9,734 bases of DNA from CAYOEZ01 sp964402955 (lineage in GTDB: Bacteria; Chloroflexota; DTOL01; DAOUCN01), in the NCBI GenBank assembly GCA_964402955.1, contig CAYOEZ010000184.1, forward strand, positions 1-9,734, in the 5' to 3' direction. The notes under the pieces are model-generated. The model was not told the DNA's origin. It saw only the letters and a list, made by a program, of their open reading frames with translations, and did not search any database. Position numbers and translations under genes: made by a program. Shown one piece after another: positions 5,264 to 9,734 of the stretch (the stretch's first letter is position 1; each line of letters begins with the position of its first letter).

Positions 5264-8254
5264 ATGATGGAAAAAATGCGCACCGAAACGGTCCTCATTG
5301 TGGCAAAGACACGGCAAGGAAGCGGCGCCTGTATCGGCGGGATCACAGCCACCGGCCGCAGCGTACGCCTGATCGCCGCCGACGCGGCGGATAACGAGCG
5401 GGCGGGCCGGGAATACGAAGTCGGTGAGGTTTGGGAGGTAACGGCGACGCCGGCCATCGAGATCGTACCGCCACACGTCGAGAACATCGTCGTGCACGGC
5501 AAGCTTAGGCTCCGTCAGGCGAAGGCGATAGAGCCCATCATCTGCCAGTTCATGGCCCCGCGGGTGGGAGGACCGGAGGTGCTCTACGAGGGATTGACCC
5601 AGGCCACCGAGAGCGGAGCACTGTACATCGCCCGACACAGTGGGGTTCCTCCTTGCAGTACGATGTTCTGGCAGCCCGACCAGGCGCTGCACCGCGATGA
5701 TGACGGCAAGCGGATTCGCTACCGCTATCCGATGCCGGAGGGGGGCCGCAGCCTGACCTTTGTGGGGTTTCAGGAGCCACTCGACCTGATTCCAGCCGGG
5801 AGCCTGGTGCGCGTTTCGCTGGCGCATTGGTGGCGACCCGAAGAGAAACCCGATCAAGAGTTGCGCTGCTTCGTGCAGTTGTCAGGCTGGTTCTTGCCAT
5901 CCGCGGCTGTCCCGGCAAGCGCCGACCAGACGGCCTCCCCACAACCGGCTACGCTCCAGAGTACGTCATCCTCTGTGTCACAGACCTCGCCGGCCGACAT
6001 GGAGGCAGCACGGCGATTGCTCAAGACCGTCTTTGGGTATGATGATTTCTGGCCGCTCCAGGCAGAGGTGATCGCGAATCTGCGGCGGCGGCGCGACACC
6101 CTGGCCATCATGCCTACTGGCGGCGGCAAGTCCCTCTGCTACCAGTTGCCGTCGCTGCTGTTCGAGGGCCTGACCGTTGTCGTCTCACCGCTGATTGCTC
6201 TGATGCAAGATCAGGTCGACGCTTTGCACGAGTTGGGCATTCCCGCAGTCTACCTCAACAGCACACTGGACTTCGCTGCCTATGTGGCGACGATGAAGCG
6301 GATTCGAGAGGGAAAGGTCAGGATGTTGTATGTCTCCCCCGAGACACTATTACGTCCGGAAACACTGGTCATGCTTGACCGCGCTCGGGTGGCGTGCATC
6401 ACCATCGACGAAGCGCACTGCATCTCGACCTGGGGCCACGACTTCCGGCCCGAATACCGTCAACTCCTGCCTGTACGCGAGCGGTACCCGCAGGCCGTCT
6501 GCCTCGCCCTCACTGCCACGGCCACACCGCGTGTCCAGGACGACATCGCCACGATTTTGGGAATTGGCACGGCGAACCGGTTCATCGCCAGCTTTAACCG
6601 CCCAAACCTCTATCTGAGCGTCGAACCGCGAGTGAATGGGCTGCAGCAAACCCTGGACCTTCTGGAGGCCCATCGAGATCAATCGGGCATTATCTACTGC
6701 AGCACGCGCGAACAAGTGGAGACGCTGGCCGCACAGCTTGCGGAGTGCGGCTGGCCGGCCTTGCCCTATCACGCCGGTCTCGACAGCGAGATACGTTTGC
6801 ATCATCAGCGCGCATTTACTCGCGACGACGTGGACATTATCGTGGCAACGATCGCCTTTGGCATGGGCATCAACAAGTCCAACGTGCGCTTCGTGCTGCA
6901 CTACAACCTGCCCAAGGACATCGAGAGCTACTACCAGGAGATTGGACGCGCCGGACGCGATGGCGTGCAAGCCGATTGCCTCCTTCTTTTTAGCCAGCAA
7001 GACGTCGCTATCGTAAGCCACTTCATCAAGGAGGGCGCCGAATCAGAGCGCGATGCGGGCTTTGCCCGGCTCAGGCAACTGGCGCGCTATGCAGGCGCCC
7101 GCACCTGCAGACGACAAGTGCTGCTCCAGTACTTCGGCGAAGCGTTCAAGCAAACACCGTGTGGTATGTGCGACAATTGTCTGGCACAGGCGAACGAACA
7201 GGGCAAGGCGGAAGCAACTGAAACGGCGAATCGATTCGATGCCGGTCCCGAAGCAGGTGGTGCGGGTGGCGACGGGCAACAACCAGGGTTCACGGATGTG
7301 ACAATTGCGGCACAGAAGTTCCTCTCATGTGTCAAGCGCACACGCGAACGATTTGGAGCAATGCATGTTATCAGTATCCTGCGGGGCTCGCGGGCGAAAG
7401 ATGTCCTCCAGTATCACCATGATCAGCTCTCGACTTATGGCATCGGGCGCGAGTACTCAGAGGAACAGTGGAAACGGTTAGTCGCTGCTTTTCTCCAACT
7501 TGGACTTCTGGAACGAGAAATCGTGCACGGCACTCTGCAGATCACCCCAGCCGGTGAGAGGGCGCTGCGCGGTGAAAGGGTGTTTGCGCCGGCTGAAACT
7601 AGGACGCGACACACAGTGGGCGCTGCCCAGACTCAGACCTACGATGCGGGTCTGTTCCAGAAGCTGCGGCTTCTGCGCAAGCAATTGGCTGATGAAGCCG
7701 GTGTCCCACCCTTTGTGATTTTCTCCGATCGGTCGCTCATCCAGATGGCGGTCCACCTTCCACAGTCGTCCGAGGAGTTCCTGGCAGTCCAAGGTGTGGG
7801 CCAGCGCAAGCTTGAACGGTACGGCGACGCTTTTCTCGACGTGATCCGCACACATCGTGCTGAGGAAGGTCCGACTGAACTGGTGACCGTGCCTGTCGAT
7901 GTGCCATCGTTCATTTCCTCTACCCCCGGCAAACGGCGTCACGAGCTGGTCGGTGAGGCGTTCGCGGCAGGGGCAACCGTTGCCGAACTGCAGCAGGCCT
8001 ACGGTGTGCAGCGTGGCACGATTCTCGGCCACCTCTACAACTTTATGAGCGCAGGCGGCCGGCTTGAACCCGAGCAAGTTCGCGAGGCTTCAGGGCTGAC
8101 GACTGAACAACAAGACCGAGTGCTGGCGGTGTTCGATGAACACGGCGATGAGCATCTCACGCCTGTCTTTGAAGCGCTGGACGGCACGGTGGACTATGAG
8201 GAATTACGTGTGATGCGGTTGTACCGGATGAGCCTGCGCCTGCCAGTTCTTTAG
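5264..8254 (+). CDS. recQ: Dual-OB domain - RecQ ATP-dependent DNA helicase fusion
   Basis: This 996-residue protein is predicted to be a 3'-5' DNA helicase with an unusual N-terminal extension. Residues 7-212 (ETVLIVAKTRQGSG, SVRLIAADA, PPHVENIVVH, GALYIARHSGVPP, GFQEPLDLIPAGSLVRVSLAHWW) match what I recall as the dual-OB (DuOB) domain found with DUF488 genes. A Ser/Thr/Pro/Gln linker (213-244) follows. The RecQ core has Walker A MPTGGGKS (283-290), IDEAHCISTWGHDF (381-394), LTATAT (416-421), motif IV IIYCSTR (476-482) and motif VI QEIGRAGRDG (558-567). A zinc site uses Cys615, 633, 636 and 639. Then come an RQC winged helix (about 676-770), an HRDC domain (about 793-866) and a C-terminal HTH_40-like domain (about 888-990). 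E. coli RecQ, of about 610 residues, ends after HRDC. Every catalytic motif is intact. ATGs at 5264, 5267 and 5276 are all possible starts; ribosome sites are weak (GAGGG at 5244-5248). The coding strand runs on from the DUF488 pair. Confidence 0.93.
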   Translation: MMEKMRTETVLIVAKTRQGSGACIGGITATGRSVRLIAADAADNERAGREYEVGEVWEVTATPAIEIVPPHVENIVVHGKLRLRQAKAIEPIICQFMAPRVGGPEVLYEGLTQATESGALYIARHSGVPPCSTMFWQPDQALHRDDDGKRIRYRYPMPEGGRSLTFVGFQEPLDLIPAGSLVRVSLAHWWRPEEKPDQELRCFVQLSGWFLPSAAVPASADQTASPQPATLQSTSSSVSQTSPADMEAARRLLKTVFGYDDFWPLQAEVIANLRRRRDTLAIMPTGGGKSLCYQLPSLLFEGLTVVVSPLIALMQDQVDALHELGIPAVYLNSTLDFAAYVATMKRIREGKVRMLYVSPETLLRPETLVMLDRARVACITIDEAHCISTWGHDFRPEYRQLLPVRERYPQAVCLALTATATPRVQDDIATILGIGTANRFIASFNRPNLYLSVEPRVNGLQQTLDLLEAHRDQSGIIYCSTREQVETLAAQLAECGWPALPYHAGLDSEIRLHHQRAFTRDDVDIIVATIAFGMGINKSNVRFVLHYNLPKDIESYYQEIGRAGRDGVQADCLLLFSQQDVAIVSHFIKEGAESERDAGFARLRQLARYAGARTCRRQVLLQYFGEAFKQTPCGMCDNCLAQANEQGKAEATETANRFDAGPEAGGAGGDGQQPGFTDVTIAAQKFLSCVKRTRERFGAMHVISILRGSRAKDVLQYHHDQLSTYGIGREYSEEQWKRLVAAFLQLGLLEREIVHGTLQITPAGERALRGERVFAPAETRTRHTVGAAQTQTYDAGLFQKLRLLRKQLADEAGVPPFVIFSDRSLIQMAVHLPQSSEEFLAVQGVGQRKLERYGDAFLDVIRTHRAEEGPTELVTVPVDVPSFISSTPGKRRHELVGEAFAAGATVAELQQAYGVQRGTILGHLYNFMSAGGRLEPEQVREASGLTTEQQDRVLAVFDEHGDEHLTPVFEALDGTVDYEELRVMRLYRMSLRLPVL

Positions 8255-8289
8255 GACCTGACCGGCGTCACCCACAGCTTCCAACGGAA

Positions 8290-8424
8290 TTGACAGGCAA
8301 ACACATCCTCATCACGGCGCCACCCGGCTGCATCGACGGGCGCCTGGCGCTGCGGCTGCAGGTGGACATTGGCGCTCAGATGCGGGCTGTGACACGCTAT
8401 GCCAGATGGTTAATTGATCGATAA
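8290..8424 (+). pseudogene. N-terminal stump of an NAD(P)-binding NmrA/SDR-like protein
   Basis: A 44-codon reading frame from TTG 8290 to TAA 8422 reads LTGKHILITAPPGCIDGRLA and goes on to LQVDIGAQMRAVTRY. This is the beta-alpha-beta start of NmrA-type or epimerase-type Rossmann proteins (typically ILVTGATG.IGGR......GA.VRAVTRD). The first glycine of the GxxGxxG motif is replaced by Ala, and the frame stops after about one seventh of a normal protein. No further homologous sequence follows before the Phd gene. It is therefore read as a decayed fragment, not a functional gene. It fills most of the 187 bp gap after the helicase gene. The match is from memory and short, so confidence is moderate. 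Confidence 0.45.
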
Positions 8425-8429
8425 GTTGT

Positions 8430-8435
8430 GGAGGT
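8430..8435 (+). promoter_or_regulatory. Strong ribosome binding site of the Phd-type antitoxin gene
   Basis: GGAGGT stands six bases before the ATG at 8442, a near-perfect Shine-Dalgarno sequence at optimal spacing. It fixes the start of the antitoxin frame and shows the gene is still well translated. Confidence 0.7.
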
Positions 8436-8441
8436 AATCCT

Positions 8442-8738
8442 ATGAAACGAGTCATGAGCGCCACCGAAGCGCGCATCCATTTTGGTGAACTGCTGCGTTA
8501 CGTTGCCGACCATAACGAAGCAGTGGTGGTCGAGCGCGATGGCAAGCCGCAGGCGATTGTGCTGTCCGTACATGAGTACGAAAGACTCCGAGCAGTCGAG
8601 CCAAAAGCCGACGACTGGCGTACTCTCTTGCAACAGGCACATGCCAGCGTGCTGCGCGATCTGGCTGGTGGAAAGCTCGAACCGGCTCCTGAAGAAGTTG
8701 TCCGCCAAATGCGAGAGGAGCGCAGCCAATTTGGCTAG
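8442..8738 (+). CDS. Phd/YefM family antitoxin (no toxin partner seen)
   Basis: This is a 98-residue protein. The N-terminal half is a typical Phd/YefM DNA-binding domain: MSATEARIHFGELLRYVADH at 5-24, EAVVVERDGKPQAIVLSVHEYERL at 26-49. The C-terminal half (about 57-98) is a charged helical tail that in the family binds and blocks the toxin (VapC/PIN, Doc or YoeB type). Phd proteins also repress their own operon together with the toxin. Here no toxin gene follows: seven bases after the stop comes a molybdopterin-fold protein. The Phd gene is therefore an orphan antitoxin, or its toxin has been replaced. A GAGGAG ribosome site inside its 3' end (8715-8720), followed ten bases later by TTG that overlaps the stop by 8 bp, looks like the usual start signal of a coupled downstream gene. 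Confidence 0.88.
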   Translation: MKRVMSATEARIHFGELLRYVADHNEAVVVERDGKPQAIVLSVHEYERLRAVEPKADDWRTLLQQAHASVLRDLAGGKLEPAPEEVVRQMREERSQFG

Positions 8739-8745
8739 ACCGCCC

Positions 8746-9219
8746 ATGCTCGACCCCCTTTCCCCCCATCGCCACGACCCCAATCCCGACCCGCCCTCGG
8801 ATGACCCCGCCTTTGTGCTGATCGGACCGGATGGTGGCGAGACAACGCTGGACGTCTCTGACCTGCAGGGTCTGCCTGCCACTACTATGGACGACTGCAC
8901 CATCGTCAGCACCGGCCACGGTACGTCCGGGCCCTTCGCCTTCACGGGCGCGCGTCTGGCCGATGTGCTGGTCGCTTACGTTGACCCTGGTCAGTCCTGG
9001 TCTCAGGTCGAGGTCATCAGCGGGGATGGCTTCGGGACGCGCCTTCGCCGGGAAGAGATGGATTCGCCGGGACCGTCAGGCCAGATCGTGCTGGCTTATG
9101 CCGTCGACGGCTCCCCCATGACGCGAGCACAGGGCCTCGTCCGCCTGATCGTACCTGCGGAAACGGACGACGCCCTGCGCCAGGTGAAGTGGGTGGGCCG
9201 GATCAATGTGCGGGCTTGA
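8746..9219 (+). CDS. Small molybdopterin-dependent oxidoreductase (sulfite oxidase-like fold)
   Basis: This 157-residue protein resembles the oxidoreductase molybdopterin-binding domain (PF00174-like). After a Pro/Asp-rich N-terminus (1-21) it runs FVLIGPDGGETTLDVSDLQG (23-42), DDCTIVSTGHGTSGPFAFTG (49-68) with the only Cys (Cys51) in the region where the family places its molybdenum-ligating Cys, ARLADVL (69-75), ISGDGFGTRLRREE (91-104), AYAVDGSPMT (117-126) and RLIVP (133-137), ending KWVGRINVRA. Full sulfite oxidase-type enzymes are much longer, so this is a minimal stand-alone domain. No signal peptide is seen, which suggests a cytoplasmic location. Substrate is unknown. The ATG at 8746 is 7 bp after the Phd stop but lacks a ribosome site. 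An in-frame TTG at 8731, overlapping the Phd stop, has GAGGAG ten bases upstream and would add five residues (LARPP); it may be the true start. Confidence 0.75.
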   Translation: MLDPLSPHRHDPNPDPPSDDPAFVLIGPDGGETTLDVSDLQGLPATTMDDCTIVSTGHGTSGPFAFTGARLADVLVAYVDPGQSWSQVEVISGDGFGTRLRREEMDSPGPSGQIVLAYAVDGSPMTRAQGLVRLIVPAETDDALRQVKWVGRINVRA

Positions 9220-9222
9220 GCC

Positions 9223-9636
9223 CTACAATACCGGGATTACCGCCGAAGAGGATGACCGCGGGGCCGCAATACCCAGGTCGCGCCCGAACGGGAAGAGGGC
9301 CAGGGGCACGAGCTTGATGTGCTGTTTGGCAAAGGGGATGCCGATGATGGTGATCGTCAGGATCAGGGCCGAGACAAGGTGGATGAGGGAGATCTCCCAG
9401 CCGAACAGGATCGCCCAGAGGATGTTGAAGATGACGGTGAGGCCCGACCAGGGATCGCCGACCTCGACCACCTCTTTGCCGAACGGCGCCAGGTTGGCGA
9501 TGCCGATCTTGATCGATTGCAGGCCGAAGGGGATGCCGATGATGGTGATGCACATCACCAGACCGCCGATGATGTAGCCGAGGCTGGCAAAGAAGCCGCC
9601 AAAGATGAGCCAGATGATGTTGCCAAGACAAGACAT
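9223..9636 (-). CDS. yccF: YccF domain inner-membrane protein
   Basis: This is a 137-residue protein with two YccF repeats. The first spans about 1-55 (IIWLIFGGFFASLGYIIGGL, then ITIIGIPFGLQSIKI and LAPFGKEV). The second spans about 64-120 (LTVIFNILWAILFGWEISL, then ITIIGIPFAKQHIKL and LFPFGRDL). Each repeat is a hydrophobic pair with a G-I-P-F turn and a P-F-G end, the signature of the family. E. coli YccF is about 148 residues, so length is normal. It is expected in the cytoplasmic membrane; its role is unknown. The last 17 residues (IAAPRSSSSAVIPVL) fall outside the conserved part. ATG 9636 has a modest ribosome site (AGGA about 8 bases upstream). It converges on the molybdopterin gene with 3 bp between the two stop codons and no obvious terminator in the gap. 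Confidence 0.88.
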   Translation of the reverse strand: MSCLGNIIWLIFGGFFASLGYIIGGLVMCITIIGIPFGLQSIKIGIANLAPFGKEVVEVGDPWSGLTVIFNILWAILFGWEISLIHLVSALILTITIIGIPFAKQHIKLVPLALFPFGRDLGIAAPRSSSSAVIPVL

Positions 9637-9708
9637 GGTGGATTCCTATGCGAGAAAAGGGGTGGCGGTGTTGCGCACCTTGATGGATTTACGCAGGATG
9701 GGTCATTT

Positions 9709-9734
9709 GGGTTGCGGGTGACGGGTCACGGGTG
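9709..9734 (+). repeat. Short heptamer repeat, GGGTSAC type, running off the right edge
   Basis: Heptamers follow in register: GGGTTGC, GGGTGAC, GGGTCAC, then GGGTG at the edge. An imperfect GGGTCAT lies at 9700-9706. The two main units differ by one base and are reverse-complementary in their GTGAC/GTCAC parts. This looks like the beginning of a tandem intergenic array of the kind seen in Chloroflexota intergenic DNA (recalled, not checked). It sits upstream of the YccF gene. Confidence 0.5.

Noticed and set aside
6350..7021. Minus-strand open frame of 223 codons inside the helicase gene
   Set aside because: It mirrors conserved RecQ codons, including motifs II to VI, and has no ribosome site or family features.
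8290..8295. Perfect TTGACA as a -35 promoter element before the Phd gene
   Set aside because: No -10-like hexamer is found 16-18 bp downstream (the bases there are GC-rich), and the site lies in the NmrA-like stump.
8482..8745. Extended start of the molybdopterin frame back through the Phd gene
   Set aside because: This part is a shadow of the Phd gene in another frame; its residues are Cys/Arg-rich and unlike the family.

Overview
The window is GC-rich and densely coded, and looks like a chromosomal stretch of a Chloroflexota bacterium (Anaerolineae/Caldilineae-like). That placement is an inference. It rests on the paired many-spanning membrane proteins with a C-terminal beta domain, the DUF433/DUF5615-type toxin-antitoxin debris, the extended -10 promoters, and the mix of genes. 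No rRNA, tRNA, CRISPR array or transposase was seen.

Left part (1-3808, all minus strand). In transcription order this holds a DUF433 antitoxin-like gene, the 5' stump of its DUF5615-type toxin, a xanthine phosphoribosyltransferase gene (xpt), and two large membrane proteins that probably act in cell-envelope glycan or glycolipid synthesis. The second membrane protein runs off the left edge. Three extended -10 promoters are visible here. One lies six bases before the first membrane-protein ATG and predicts a leaderless mRNA. Another lies just ahead of a terminator-like hairpin in the xpt leader.

Centre (4168-8254, plus strand). Three closely packed genes form an apparent operon: two different DUF488-family proteins overlapping by 8 bp, then a 996-residue protein 27 bp downstream. 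The large protein joins an N-terminal dual-OB-like domain, of the kind I associate with DUF488 genes, to a complete RecQ helicase (helicase core, zinc site, RQC winged helix, HRDC and a C-terminal HTH domain). The layout suggests a nucleic-acid-processing or genome-defence module, with RecQ unwinding DNA, the dual-OB part binding nucleic acid and the DUF488 proteins acting on it. The function is unproven. This is the most interesting locus in the window.

Right part (8255-9734). This holds a 44-codon stump of an NAD(P)-binding NmrA-like protein, a Phd/YefM antitoxin with no recognisable toxin, a small sulfite-oxidase-fold molybdopterin protein, and on the minus strand a YccF inner-membrane protein that converges on it with a 3 bp gap. 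A short heptamer repeat (GGGTSAC) starts at the right edge.

The DUF488/RecQ operon is therefore flanked on both sides by decayed genes and antitoxins without working toxins, as expected of an accessory region with high turnover.
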